From Vanessa cardui (Eukaryota; Arthropoda; Insecta; Lepidoptera; Nymphalidae), in NCBI RefSeq assembly GCF_905220365.1, contig NC_061124.1, forward strand, positions 14,386,501 through 14,450,500: DNA of 64,000 bases. Direction: 5' to 3'. The position numbers were made by a program, and so were the translations under genes. The notes below the pieces were generated by a model, which ran no database searches, was not told the origin of the DNA, and saw nothing but the letters and a program-made list of their open reading frames with translations. This document shows, piece by piece, positions 41,305 to 52,925 of the stretch; position 1 is the first letter of the stretch, and each line of letters begins with the position of its first letter.

Positions 41305-41953
41305 CAATCGTCAAAACACCCCTCCTCCCCCTCGTCTTTCCTCGGTTCACCTCGTCTCAGCTAACCGCAACACACAACCTCCTTTCTGTTCTTGTAATAT
41401 CATCATTACGTCTCCTATGTCACAATTAGTTGATACACTTAATTTATTTGTATAACACGTGTAAAAATGTTACGCTGTGACAGCCTATAAATACATACAT
41501 GTTTGGTATATCCCTGGGTCTATAAAGCGAATAACATACCATTGTTATATTATGGTACCTAATTATATGTAAGAAGAAATGTATGAGTTGACTGTTCTTA
41601 AAAATTTGAAATAAGTGATTTATATTTCAGCTTGTACAACTTCATTAATCTGCACGCAATTACTAATATAGATATTGTGTGACACAATACAGTACTAGCA
41701 CTTTAAAATATGTACAGAAACACTTCAATCGTTGGACAAACTGATTTAAAATTCAACTGCAAGATTTGGCCTAAATCCTAACAGGTGTATTACATAGATA
41801 TTTTTTAAAATATCATACTAAAGTTTATATGAGTTGGACATGATCCAAAATAAATAAAATTTGATTTATTTCTTCAGACAAATTAACTCCAATTGATACT
41901 CTCATATATGTAAGGTAAGATGTACACTTGATTGTTTTTATACGACTAAAGCT
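41305..41953. other. no feature seen
   Basis: AT-rich; a C/T-rich patch at 41315-41400 carries no gene signal. Confidence 0.4.
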
Positions 41954-42263
41954 GAGCTGAGATGGCCCAGATGGTTAGAGCACGATGATTGCGGGTTCAA
42001 ACCCAGGCAAGCACCACTATATATATATATATATATGTGCTTCATTTGTGTTAACAGTTCATCTCGTACTCGGCGGTGAAGGAAAACATCGCGAGGAAAA
42101 GTGCATGTGTCTAATTTCATCGAAATTATGCCACATGTGCATTCCACCAACCCATTGGAACAGCGTGGTGGAGTATGTTCCAAAATCTCTCCTTAATGGA
42201 AGAGGAGGCCTTTTCCCAGGAGTAGGAAATTTACAGGCTGTTACTTTACTTTTACTTTACTTT
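41954..42263 (+). mobile_element. tRNA-derived SINE (Metulj-like), small head deletion, ACTTT tail
   Basis: 'gagctgagatggcccagatg' to 'ctgttactttacttttactt'. About 13 bases between the A and B boxes ('cgtgcatcttaacc' in intact copies) are deleted. It contains an (AT)n run near 42016-42034. Confidence 0.88.
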
Positions 42264-42789
42264 CACCTCTAAGCGAAGTGCTGCTCTACTTATTATCATC
42301 AATCAATATAATTACTAGATTTTATTTTTCGTTTTATTGTCGTTATAATACGATTTGTCATTTGCTTTGAAGTTCTTATAAACACTTAAATAACTCCAAT
42401 ATTATTTAGAAGCACTTTAATAATTATACAAATCTCAAAGACGTTTTACGTGAAACAGCTTATTTTTTATTACTTTAGCGACAAGAAGTACTAATAAATA
42501 GCATCCCATTTTATCTACTAATGTACTTTAATGATACAGGTATTACAGTACTAAAATGTTCTCTTTTGGCGAAGAAAAAACTTAAATCATTCTTCTCCAA
42601 AACGATCAAACGTTAATCAAAATGGAATCAATCACACAGTGACTAGCACAAACTCACCTGTCCAATCGACCCAATCGTCCTAAACTATAATTTAAGAGAG
42701 TAACGGTCATCAGTTATATTACATTCGTATATTTTATGTACTGAACCATTCATTTGTTTGATCTTAAGTAATTTAAATGCTGATATTTT
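42264..42789. other. no feature seen
   Basis: AT-rich spacer. Confidence 0.4.
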
Positions 42790-43078
42790 TAATCATGAGT
42801 GTCTGTTTGTAATAATAAAATAGCCTTTTTTACTCAATTCATATGTGTGTATACACGGTACATATACCATAATAACATTTTTTACAGTTTTTGTCTGTGT
42901 GTCTGCCTATCTGTCTCTTTGTACTGGCTAATCTCTGCAACGGCTGGACCGATATTGATGTGACTTTCACTGGTAGATAATAAGTTATCTTAACTTATAT
43001 AATAAGGAGTAACTTAGGCTACAATATTTTTTTGTAGTTAGTTAAATTCAAACTGTACAAGGTCGCGGGTACAGCTAG
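42790..43078 (+). mobile_element. Helitron-like family A
   Basis: 'gtgtctgtttgtaataataa', 'ggctaatctctgcaacggct' and 'aataaggagtaacttaggct' to 'gggtacagCTAG|T' at 43078. The 5' terminus has diverged. A family B copy follows within three bases. Confidence 0.72.
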
Positions 43079-43080
43079 TT

Positions 43081-43262
43081 ACATGATATAAAACAAAGTC
43101 ACTTACCGATGTAAGTAATGTAAATTACACAAGGGATTTTAATGGATTTTTTTTAATAGACAGATTGATTCAAGAGGAAGGTCTGTATGTATAATACATG
43201 CACAATATAGGTGATAATTTTAGAGGTTTCTAAAATGATGTTGAATATAAACACATTTTTGC
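43081..43262 (+). mobile_element. Helitron-like family B, 3' end missing
   Basis: 'gatataaaacaaagtcactt', 'attgattcaagaggaaggtc' and 'ataatacatgcacaatatag' follow family B. Directly adjacent to the family A terminus. Confidence 0.65.
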
Positions 43263-43671
43263 CCTTACATTTCAAACCCTACGAGATAGATTAAAATACA
43301 ATTATCGTAAAGGCTTACTATGTGGTGGAAAATTTACCCGCTAAACTAAAACGCAATTTTATTTTCAATTAATGAGAACCGTTCCTTACAATATTCCTGC
43401 GATGGTTGTCTTCTCTACGGGTCTAATGAGCCACGGGATCGGTTTACCTCACACATCAAACGTACGAGGTATCTCAAAGCATTGAGAGATCGAAATTTCG
43501 GGTTATTGCTAACTCAATGGAGAGCAAAACTGCTCTTGATTTTGACCATTTTTGTTAATTGGACTTGACGAATATTTGCATACGATTTTTTTTACGTCAG
43601 AGACAATATAAACTGTACAAACTATGATAGCGTTAAATATTAAGTAGAATTCAATAGGCATTAGTCATTGA
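43263..43671. other. no feature seen
   Basis: A moderately GC-rich patch at 43380-43460 ('gggtctaatgagccacggga') has stops in all frames; possibly an unrecognised repeat. Confidence 0.35.
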
Positions 43672-43966
43672 TTTTTTTTTATGGAATAGGTGAACGAGCA
43701 TATGGTCCACCTGATGGTAAGTGGTCATCACCCATAGACAATGACATTGTAAGAAATATTAACTATTCCTTACATCGTCAATGCGCCACCAACCTTGGGA
43801 ACTAAGATACTATGTCCCTTGTGCCTGTAGTTACACTGGCTCACTCACCCTTCAAACCGGAACACAACAATACTGCGTAGTGTTGTTTAGCGGTAGAATA
43901 TCTGATGAGTGGGTGGTACCTACCCAGGCGGGGTTGGACAAAGCCCTACCACCAAGTAAATTGACT
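43672..43966 (-). repeat. interspersed repeat family C, best minus copy
   Basis: Starts with a T9 run (the A-rich 3' end in reverse). Continues 'cacctgatggtaagtggtca', 'ccttgtgcctgtagttacac', 'tcactcacccttcaaaccgg' and 'gggtggtacctacccaggcg' to 'ccctaccacca'. Essentially complete. The 95-codon frame starting at 43781 is spurious. Confidence 0.8.
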
Positions 43967-44245
43967 CGAGATTCTGATTTTAAACTATATTTCAACAACT
44001 CTTCTTTCATATTCACCAATACCCAACAGGATAGGATTATTAGAATATTTCACAATGTTGTGCTCTGAAATATTTCTCATTTTGTATACAAAACATACAA
44101 ACAGTAACCAAACGTTCAACTTTCAGACCAATTATGTGCCAGAAAGTGTAACTCGTTCGTAGCAGGTAACGTTGCGAACATCAATAATGAGAGAACTCAG
44201 AGTCATGTTTCACAGAATTACTGAATAGAAATAAATAGTTTGGAG

Positions 44246-44578
44246 TAACTAAATGAAAGAGCTGAGATGGTCCAGTGGTTAGAACTCGTGCATCTTAACC
44301 GATGATTTCGGTTTCAAACCCAGGCAAGCACCACTATATATGTATATGTGCTTAATTTGTTTATAATTTATCTTGTGCTCGGTGGTGAAGGAAAAAATCG
44401 TGAGGAAACCTGCATGTGCCTAATTTCATCGAAATTCTGCCCCAACCAGGATTGGAACAGCGTGGTGGAATATGTTCCAAACCCTCTTCTTAATGGAAGA
44501 CGAGGCCTTATCTCAGCAGTGGGAAATGTACAGGCTGTTACTTTACTTTACTTATTTTACTTTACTAACTAAATGAAA
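44246..44578 (+). mobile_element. tRNA-derived SINE (Metulj-like) with perfect 13-base target duplication
   Basis: Insert 44259-44565, flanked by TAACTAAATGAAA at 44246-44258 and 44566-44578. The head has the A box and a B box one step from consensus (GTTTCAAACCC). The tail is an expanded TTACTTTACTTTACTT run. Confidence 0.93.
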
Positions 44579-44584
44579 TATAAA

Positions 44585-44824
44585 TTAACAATCTGTAAAT
44601 ATCCATAACGGAATTCTCTCCTTTTTAAGAAGTGGGTTTTAAGCTTGTCCTATATGGCGGCTTCAATACATTTGGTAGAATTTCTTTGAAGTTAGACACA
44701 TGTAAGATTTCTTTACTGCCAAGCACCAGATGAATTATGCATATGTAAATTAATTGGTATGATAACTTGAACCAGCAAATTATGATTCAGATACACGTGT
44801 TCTAACCACTGATCCATCTAAGCT
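44585..44824 (-). mobile_element. tRNA-derived SINE (Metulj-like), very old
   Basis: 'caatctgtaaat' tail side, 'tagacacatgtaagatttct', 'accagatgaattatgcatat' and 'gttctaaccactgatccatc' give a heavily mutated minus copy, seven bases from the younger plus copy. Confidence 0.7.
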
Positions 44825-45200
44825 TTTGTGCTGCGATAATCTATTTCTATTAAATACATTTTGGAAACATATTATATTTTTTTATATTACAGTACTTACT
44901 TGGTGAAATATCTGCTTATAAGAACATACTTTATATATAATAAATCATTCAATATTCTAACGAAGCAAATGTATGTTGGGGATATACTCCAGAAATAAAG
45001 ACAATTCTATAAAAATACATTACTTTTGAGTGCTATAATAATATCAATTATATTAATATCATTTACTTTATAACCATAAATTTGCTTAAACAGTCAACGA
45101 TAAGCTCTAAAACATATATATTTATTTACATTCACTCTAAATAAAGTAGGAACTATTTAATAAACACACAGAACAAGAAGTTATTTTAATATTTTTGTAG
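44825..45200. other. no feature seen
   Basis: AT-rich; would be intron or flank if 45201-45328 is a real exon. Confidence 0.35.
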
Positions 45201-45328
45201 GAAAATCCAATGTCAGCGTCGTTTTAGTGCCGTTGCTCGCAAAATTATCGCCTCCAGAGGAATTTCAGCCTCAGCTCTATTTACGAAACACTGTTATTAG
45301 ATCTGGAATACGTGGTGCCATCGGGTGG
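45201..45328 (+). CDS. candidate internal exon, unknown protein
   Basis: 128 bases with markedly higher GC than the flanks. They sit between a pyrimidine-rich acceptor (TAATATTTTTGTAG|GA) and a consensus donor (GGTGG|GTAAGA). The frame gives two bases plus 42 codons, beginning KSNVSVVLVPLLAKLSPP, with PEEFQPQLYLRNTV next and GIRGAIGW at the end. I do not recognise the family. One other plus frame is open for much of the segment, which weakens the case. No partner exon with matching phase was identified, and it may instead be a fragment of an unrecognised element. Confidence 0.35.
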
Positions 45329-45654
45329 GTAAGATTTATTTATTTAAACAACACTCGTAGGTTTCAAAATTACTTGAGAGATTAAATCCTTCTAAAGAAA
45401 TGTAGCTCTAACTTTGCAAGTGTAACTTTGAATATACTATTTCACTTTTCATTAAAAGCTAGTCCACGATTAAATTAAATAAATGATTTCCTGAATATCC
45501 GGTTCGATATCCATTTGCTGATTTCTGAACGAAACACCTAGAATAAAAAAACATGCAAGAAAAGGCTACATCAACTTGTAGCTCTTTCAATAATCATTTC
45601 ATCTTATTTGAGAGCCATTTATAATATTTAATTAAAGTTATAAGTTCTTTTCTG

Positions 45655-45850
45655 TATTCCACTTCATATGTCACTTGTGAAACGTTGACAACCGATTTAC
45701 GATGATACGGCATTTTAAATCGTAAACGGATAATTATTAAAGTCAATTTCGCATATCAGATTCTGAAAATTCACACTCGTGTGCAGTTTTGATTTTCTTC
45801 TTATTGAATAGCTTTAATGTTTATATGACTCGATTTTCACATTCTTTACT
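45655..45850. repeat. repeat family J
   Basis: 'tcacttgtgaaacgttgaca', 'accgatttacgatgatac', and 'gttttgattttcttcttatt' downstream. Shares its first half with 52790-52925. Confidence 0.45.
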
Positions 45851-46660
45851 GAATAGGTCACTTAGTTATATTGTTGCTATTGCTATTGCTACGTCACAAG
45901 CAAATCTTGTTATTGCATATATTAAACGTCTTTCATTTGCCTTTATTCGATAAACGTTCTCAGATTTATATAATATGACTAAGCTTATAAGAGTCTGATC
46001 TGAAATTTACACTAATATTGTAAATCCGAAGGATTTCCTCATCACTTTGAGGACCTAGCAGTTTTGTATGTAAGATTATTTGTTTGTTATAAAGGGACAC
46101 TTAAAACAACCAAAAGAGTTGTATCCTTAAACGTTATTAAAAATATATCATTCAAAATATCGGAAATATTTCATAATATACATGAAGGAACTAGCTAGGT
46201 AAGAAATAAGATCTTCAATAAAGTCTGAGAAAACAAGCATATTATACAGCACATTTGATACTAAAAGTATATAGTGTATTTCTCTTTATAACGCTTATAA
46301 GAATGTCTAATGAAATTATGATTATTGTTTCTACCTGCATATGCACTGGGAATTTCTTACGGAACCTGTGTTTATATTAAATGGGTTAAATTGGATTTTA
46401 TGTGAGCCAAGGGATTTGCGTTTAAATATGTTACGAGATGGTAAGGTTGGGAAGTGTGTGGTGTGTTTTATATTAGATTTTTATAGAGATATTTTATTAC
46501 ATTTATAAATGCACAAATTTTAATAAACATACAATACAATCTACTCAAATATGGTGTTAATCTGTAAATAGCATTTCTAAATCGCGCTGACGAAGTTTTC
46601 AGCACTGAGTATATACATATATGTATAAAAAGTATTAGGTATACTTGAAAAACTTGAAAA
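45851..46660. other. no gene; possible Helitron trace
   Basis: 'acactaatattgtaaatccg' at about 46011 resembles a Helitron 5' end, but no CTAG terminus could be paired with it. The rest is AT-rich without features. Confidence 0.35.
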
Positions 46661-46667
46661 GTGCAAA

Positions 46668-46800
46668 CTCAAACTCAAATTACTTTATTCAAGGTAGAAG
46701 CATTAAATTTCTTATTGATGGTCAAATTGAACATAACCACCGGTTCGGAAAAAGGAACACCCTGACCGGAGAAGAACCAGCGAAAGAAGCTCAGTGCGTA
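46668..46800 (+). repeat. interspersed repeat family F
   Basis: 'attactttattcaaggtaga', 'accaccggttcggaaaaagg' and 'ccggagaagaaccagcgaaa' are the plus-oriented family F blocks. Confidence 0.6.
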
Positions 46801-47354
46801 TTTCTTATTTTACTATTGTGCGTATATTCAAAATAATATAGATCTTTTTGAATGAAAGACATTGTACGTATAGACAGCCGAAGGAAAAGTAAACTAATGT
46901 CGCCTAGTTTCCGACTTCGTTCAGTTAGCACATATTTCCTGGGGACCGATATTCGTTTCTGTAATAAGATTCCATAGTTATTTTTAACTTGGCTTATTAG
47001 GAAAAATTAAGGCTCATTATAAAAAAAACCTTAATAAATCAGGCATATATTTTACATTAAAAATAAAAAAGTGAACTTAGCGTTTGTAAATGTAAATGTA
47101 AATTGTATAGAACTACGGGATGTATTAAAATGTTATACTACTGTACCGACATATTATGTAATTAAAATATTTTTTTTCTAATTGTCGCTCCATTAAAACA
47201 AAACCAAAGACATGTGGAAATGACACGACACAACAAATACAGTAGCAAACCAGAAAATACTTTCCCGTTATGTGGGTTTGGACGAACGATATATCATCAT
47301 TTCAACTCGGTTTCGGTTTGTTTCCAAGAACATAAGACGACTTTTAAAATAAAA
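46801..47354. other. no feature seen
   Basis: AT-rich spacer; the 72-codon frame starting 47214 is not gene-like. Confidence 0.35.
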
Positions 47355-47570
47355 AAAATGGTAACAAAAAACAAACCCAGTGGGTACCACCCAATCATCA
47401 GATATTTTCCAACGAGAAAGGTTCCGTTTTGAAGGATAAGTAAGCCAGCCAACAACAAAGAAATTGGAATATAACATCTTTGCTCTGAAGGTCGAATTGG
47501 AGACGTAAGGAATGATTAACATTACTAACAGTGCCATTATCTGTAGGTGGATGGGTTACCATTATGTGTT
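47355..47570 (+). repeat. interspersed repeat family C, diverged
   Basis: 'gtgggtaccacccaatcatc', 'ttttgaaggataagtaagcc' and 'cgtaaggaatgattaacatt' follow the family C order. Confidence 0.55.
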
Positions 47571-48348
47571 AAGCTCATTTACCAACTTTGCAATTGCAAG
47601 TGGTGACCTCCAGAGTATAACACATTGAAATTCTAACGACGCATTGCAAACTATGCGAATTAAGCCTTTATTAATACGGAATGTCTCAATATCACAAAGT
47701 AAATCAACTTTGACCTACCTATTCTAGTAAGAACCATACGTATCGTAAAATCGGATATCCCTAATGGGTCAAATTGGTAGCTTGTAAGGTTGAAGTAGTA
47801 CCATTGAACATTATAAAGTAAGGAGGTAAATGCTTTTGTTTTTACACACATAAAATTTTCTGGTAGTTGGTCCGTAATATAAATAGACGTGATTTCCTTA
47901 TCACATTTAAAACAATACCTCAAAAATTGTACTTCAAATAAACAGCCCGAATAATTTCATTTATAAGTATTAATTTCTATTTAATTAAATATTTTTTAGA
48001 CATCCGTTATAAGATTCCAAAGTATGGGAACAGTCACTAAGAGCAAGGTAACCGCAGATAGGAGAAAACAACGTAATAGCACAATTAAGGTAACACAGCG
48101 ACAAAATTTTGACTGTTTTACGATGTGACCCGCCATTTTGCGGAGCTGCTTCATTCTTGATTGTAAAATATTATTGTTATACTTATTTCATAAATATCTC
48201 TAATTTTAGCCCTTGTTAAATTAAATTATTATTTTTGTAATAATTAATCTTGGGGATGTAATAAATTTAATGAAAGGTAATTGTTAATAGATATTTCTAT
48301 AAAGTAAAAATATATCCTGAGGAAAAATCTTGGAGTCATCTTCACCAA
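47571..48348. other. no firm gene
   Basis: Mostly AT-rich. An open plus-strand stretch at about 48000-48127 follows an acceptor-like ATTTTTTAG and codes a basic peptide, but there is no recognisable motif. Confidence 0.25.
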
Positions 48349-49684
48349 TTAACCTTCCTCGGTTCTTCAAATACCATGTACACTTGAGGCCTTCGGGTCA
48401 TATTGACCCGATGGCAAAAATATGGAGTAATTGTTTTGAATTAAATACAAAATCTAATATTTAAATCTTAATATTTTTAAATCATATTTATTAAATACGA
48501 ATAAAATTACATTAAACGACTATATTATACTTATATTGCTCATTATCTTGGCAAAACGAAAGGCACAAAACTTCAGAATGTTTTGGACATATTATGTATT
48601 TCTTACATTTTTTACAGATTTTTGAAGATTTTACATCTTTCGAAGATGGACATACACTGCACCTTTTCCTTTTATTAGAACTCTGAGTAGTTGAAGTATA
48701 AGTTGTCTCGGTAACATCTGACTGTATTCGTACTTCATAGTACTAATTCCCGTGAAGCATTTGTCCGAAGAAGAGTTTGCCTACGCTCGATGTGGTCATT
48801 TACCAATCCCATGTCTAATTTCTCTAGAAACTGTCTCCAGTCTGGATGGGTGTCACAGTATAATAAGAAATTATAGAAACATGAAATATCAGTCATGTTA
48901 TGAACTATATATACCTTCTTGTCATTCGTTTACAACTATAGGCCGATATCATTTTATCTAGAAAGTCAACAGCACCTTTTCTTGTCCATGATCATTTTTG
49001 GTTTCTTCTGCTCTGAATGATGCATTTCAATTTTTTTGTGATTTGTGCTCAACAGAATTACATTTTTATTTTTTTTAGGAATGTAAGAAACGAGAACCAT
49101 TTTTGAATTGAATGCAACAGTAGATGAAAACACAGGTTTAAGATAATTCTCCATTTCACTAATTATTTTATCTTTAGAATTTGCGAAATCATAGAATAAG
49201 TCAAATTATGAGCCATTTCAAACACTAGCGGAATACGTCCGATCCAAACAACAAATGAATCAAATAAAAATAATCGTCTCACGAAACTAATGTAATGTAA
49301 CCGCATGCAAATGTAAACAACTATTTTTCTCAATTTACTTTCAACAATAACACATCAGTGATGATTGAGGTTTGACTAATATTTATAAATTGTAACTATA
49401 TCCTTAGGATTCAACAAAGCATTATTGTTAACGAACACGGGCTTTTTTGACCCGAGGGTTTTTTTCATACTCGGGTATTATTGACCCGAGGAACCTAAGA
49501 TGGAAAAAACTTATTCTAGCTAAGATAAGAGACTTTTCTATAATTTTATAGTGCTTATATAGAGTGAATACATAATTAATAATTGTCCTGAAGTCTTAAT
49601 AAATTATATTAAAAATTACAACTTTTATTGCCAGTTAAACATCAGATTCGGGTCAAAATGACCCGAAGAACCGAGGAAGGTTAA
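48349..49684 (-). mobile_element. piggyBac-superfamily element, 1328 bases, decayed
   Basis: TTAA target copies at 48349-48352 and 49681-49684 flank perfect 16-base terminal inverted repeats, CCTTCCTCGGTTCTTC at 48353-48368 and its reverse complement at 49665-49680. The interior holds a degenerate transposase on the minus strand. Palindromic GGGTCA-NNN-TGACCC repeats lie just inside both ends (about 48394-48409 and 49649-49663), and more TGACCCGA words lie at 49449-49490. The element is immobile by itself. Confidence 0.92.
48595..49160 (-). pseudogene. piggyBac transposase, degenerate C-terminal part
   Basis: Minus-strand reading gives VLVSYIPKKNKNVILLST and KKPKMIMD, the piggyBac motifs before the third catalytic region. 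After a one-base frameshift near 48970 it continues as GAVDFLDKMISAYSCKRMTR. A cysteine-rich C-terminal domain follows at about 48690-48590 (RCSVCPSS, then KICKKCKKYICPKH and a final LC), the RING-like zinc domain of this superfamily. Stops and frameshifts break the frame several times, and the N-terminal half with the first catalytic Asp residues is missing. Confidence 0.85.
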
Positions 49685-51269
49685 TCAGGGCAATATAAAT
49701 ATCGATCGAACTGCGTAGAAGATACTCAATATATTATACAGCACCTTTTTGGAGCATCAAATCATGAGAACATCTTTGTGTGCTTTCCAAGAGACGAGAT
49801 CTTCCAAAATCCTCTAAGATGCTTCTGAGAATATAATCATGACTCCTTAATAATCTGACTTCTTTTTTCCCAGAATTAGCATTTCTATAAAATCAAGAAA
49901 ACTTAGTACGTAAGATATTTTTAAAATAAAATATTTTTAAATTCCGAATGCTTACCTTTAAATCGTATGTTACAAGAATTCATCGCAATTTATCTACGAG
50001 CAAGGAAATAAAATGTCAGGTGAACCTTAACCCAACATGATAACGTATCCAATGTTAGACACGTACAGTGACTTAATAAAATACATTTGAGGAACGTATT
50101 TTGAAAAATCTGAACTAAATCTTGAGTTATTTTCTTTATTTATATTATTGGATTTGAAGAAATATTGTCACAACGTGATACATGTGCTGTATTTATTTAT
50201 TCCTTTTAAATATTGCGCCAATTATTTTCACTTGATCCGAGTTTTATGTTGAGAATAATAAATGTGTAATATTTCATGCATAAGTAATTTTATAACTGTT
50301 CCAAATTGATATATTTTCAAGTAAATGTGTTGGATAACTTGGATATAGGACAATTATATGCATGTTTAGAAAAAGTGATATGCTTTTACTGATAATGTTA
50401 CAATCAATTACAAATATTAGCTTCGCAGTATTCAGTTACGTAGCAAATAAATTGTGTAAATTATTTTCTTGAGTGTGTAAATAAACAATAATTATTATTG
50501 TTTTTATATAAGTTTCTGAACTCATTTTGGTGTGACTTTTGAGATGGATCTCGTGTTTTAATTTAATATAGTACAGTTTTCGTCGTGAGCTCTGCTCGCG
50601 GCTTGTTATAAATCTTCTCAGCCTAAATGCTGCCTATGTTGGTATATTAGCAAAGCGTATGGAATCTTAGTGGATATATGTAATTGCGAAGACCGAAATG
50701 TAGTATCTTGAAGCTGACCTTATGGTAGCGCTCGGAGAAAATTCTTCAATGTTACCAGTAGCTCTTGTTTGGTTTCATTTGTTTTGAGGAATTCTGTTCT
50801 ATACACTACATGCTAGTTATAATTTAAATGGCAATATATGAATCTTAATTAAGGAGTTTTTTTTAAACTATAATTATTTCAATTTGGATTAAATAAATCT
50901 GGATACAAGTGGGCACTTCGTACTTTTAAATAAGGGTACTACGACGTGCGAAACAAATCCTAAAGGAAGTAATATTTTATACGCACGTGTTGAATTTGTT
51001 GCCGTCTTGAGAGTACTTTACCAAGGGTTCGAGTATATAATGGAGGCTATACATGCGGTAGGATAGAATGGTTCAGTGGGTAAGTTTGAGTAAAATCACA
51101 ACTTGAACCTTTGTTTATTTTTCATGTTATGTTATTTTAAGAAACATAACATTTCATAACAATACATACTACAATGGATACTTGGAGTTAGAGTTTTGAG
51201 ACGCGGTATTCACTCATCAGATTTACTTTCATCAAGAAAGACTTAGTATTTTTGTGTTGCTATTTGATG
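49685..51269. other. no firm gene in 1.6 kb
   Basis: AT-rich, unique-looking. An open plus-strand stretch at about 50893-51066 is moderately GC-balanced, but starts without an acceptor and has no motif. Nothing else is noted. Confidence 0.35.
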
Positions 51270-51382
51270 AACAAGTGCGCTCAGTGTATTTTCAGGGACA
51301 AAACATCTTAGGTCCCACGATTGGTGGCATATATGTGATGTAAGAAATAATTTTACAGCGCCAACATCCGTGGGCGCTGAAA
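51270..51382 (+). repeat. interspersed repeat family C, fragment
   Basis: 'gggacaaaacatcttaggtc', 'ccacgattggtggcatata' and 'gccaacatccgtgggcgctg' match the distal half of family C. Confidence 0.5.
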
Positions 51383-52789
51383 ACGACTTACATTGAGGTT
51401 GCCAAAAAATTGTAAGCATGATAAAAACAATATAGGTAAACCTATGGCTGAGCCGTATAAACTAAGCACTACACCAACAAAGTCGACAATATTTTGCTTT
51501 TACTGACTGACTGACTGACGGCCAATAAGCTATAGCAACATATATTTTTCAGCATTAAGTTCATAGGTTTTGATTTTGGATCTGAATTACTATTCAGGAT
51601 GTAAAAAAAGAAAGAATGTTGTACTTTTAAAGGTTTTTTTTGTAATCTATATTTTAAGAAAACGAGAACATATGAATCCTTTTATTATCTCTGTCGTACT
51701 ACTGATTGTCAACGTTATGCAGATACAATGATCAAATCTTAAGATCATGGATTAGTACTTGTCTCTTATAAAAATATTATGTATTTATTCATTACAATAT
51801 TAAAACGATATCCAAATGACATACCTGAGTATAAGTAAACTTATTTAAAATTATTTCTACATGCAAACGCTTAAATACTAACTATAAAATATGAAGTACA
51901 TTAGTTTTAAAGAAAAATTTATATAGATTTACATTCGCATCAGATAAAAGTGCACTTCGGGGTTACTGGTAACAGAAATTGCTTCTCCAAATTGCTGTTT
52001 CCTTAAATCTCAACGTCTTCACAACTCATTTATTTTGAAACAAAGAACCCGCATTTTCGCTTAGCGTTCGCAAAATATGCAAGCTCTTGGTCAAAGATTG
52101 ACGATATTTGGATAAGACTCAAATATTCATTTTCAAAAGCCAACGTTACATACCCAACGTATTACGTACGTAATATTTGCATATCTCACACACATATTCT
52201 CATAAAGTATGCACCGCTGATATTCTTTTGTTTTTTTTTTTCTTTTTTAACTGGAAGGTGATTTTTGACTTAAGTAAAAGCGTGTTTCCGTATATCAAGA
52301 TTGTTTGAAAAGGTTTGCTTTAATAAATCTAATTTAAGAACTTTATACCTCTATACCTAGACAATATTAAATTTAACGTCATACTAGCACTGATATAGAT
52401 TATAAATTCAACCAGGAATTTTGTTTTGGGTGTCTTCTCCGAATTTCATATCACTTCCAACAGCATTGTGTCACTACAATTTTGCAAGTAACTTCAGTAA
52501 TGATGATTTAGACTTGCTGTTTAAGTCATTCATGTGACATAATTTACACTTTTGTTTCACATACGCTAGTGTGCTTGTAGTATTTAATATTCTCTTTCAC
52601 ATATGTGGATAACAGCTCTTGGTCAATGTGAATAAGTTATTTCCACGGGATCGTTGACCTTTCAAACTGGTTTCACCTTAGAGGCTTAGATGTACAAGAG
52701 TTCAGATGTATTGGTTTAAGTTTGAACGAATTTGAAGATGGTCGTATAGTGGAAATGGAATCTGAACCTCAAAAGTTGAAACTACAGTC
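51383..52789. other. no gene in 1.4 kb
   Basis: AT-rich. An (ACTG)n-like run at 51501-51519 inside 'gacggccaataagctatagc' looks Helitron-derived. A perfect 14-base palindrome, attacgtacgtaat, lies at about 52160-52173. Confidence 0.35.
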
Positions 52790-52925
52790 CTATTTGGTAA
52801 CTCACTTGTGAAATGTTTCAAACCGACTTACGGTGATTCGCTACTTTGATACGTATGCACGTATCCTTCAAATATTAAAGTTATTTTTTAGTTAATGTCG
52901 CTTATTACTTTTTTATATTTCACAG
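52790..52925. repeat. repeat family J
   Basis: 'ggtaactcacttgtgaaatg' and 'accgacttacggtgattcgc' match 45655-45850. Confidence 0.45.

Noticed and set aside
43781..44068. 95-codon plus frame
   Set aside because: Starts inside the family C repeat; not a host gene.
48966..49154. 62-codon minus frame as an independent small gene
   Set aside because: It is an exact piece of the piggyBac transposase, frameshifted at its end.
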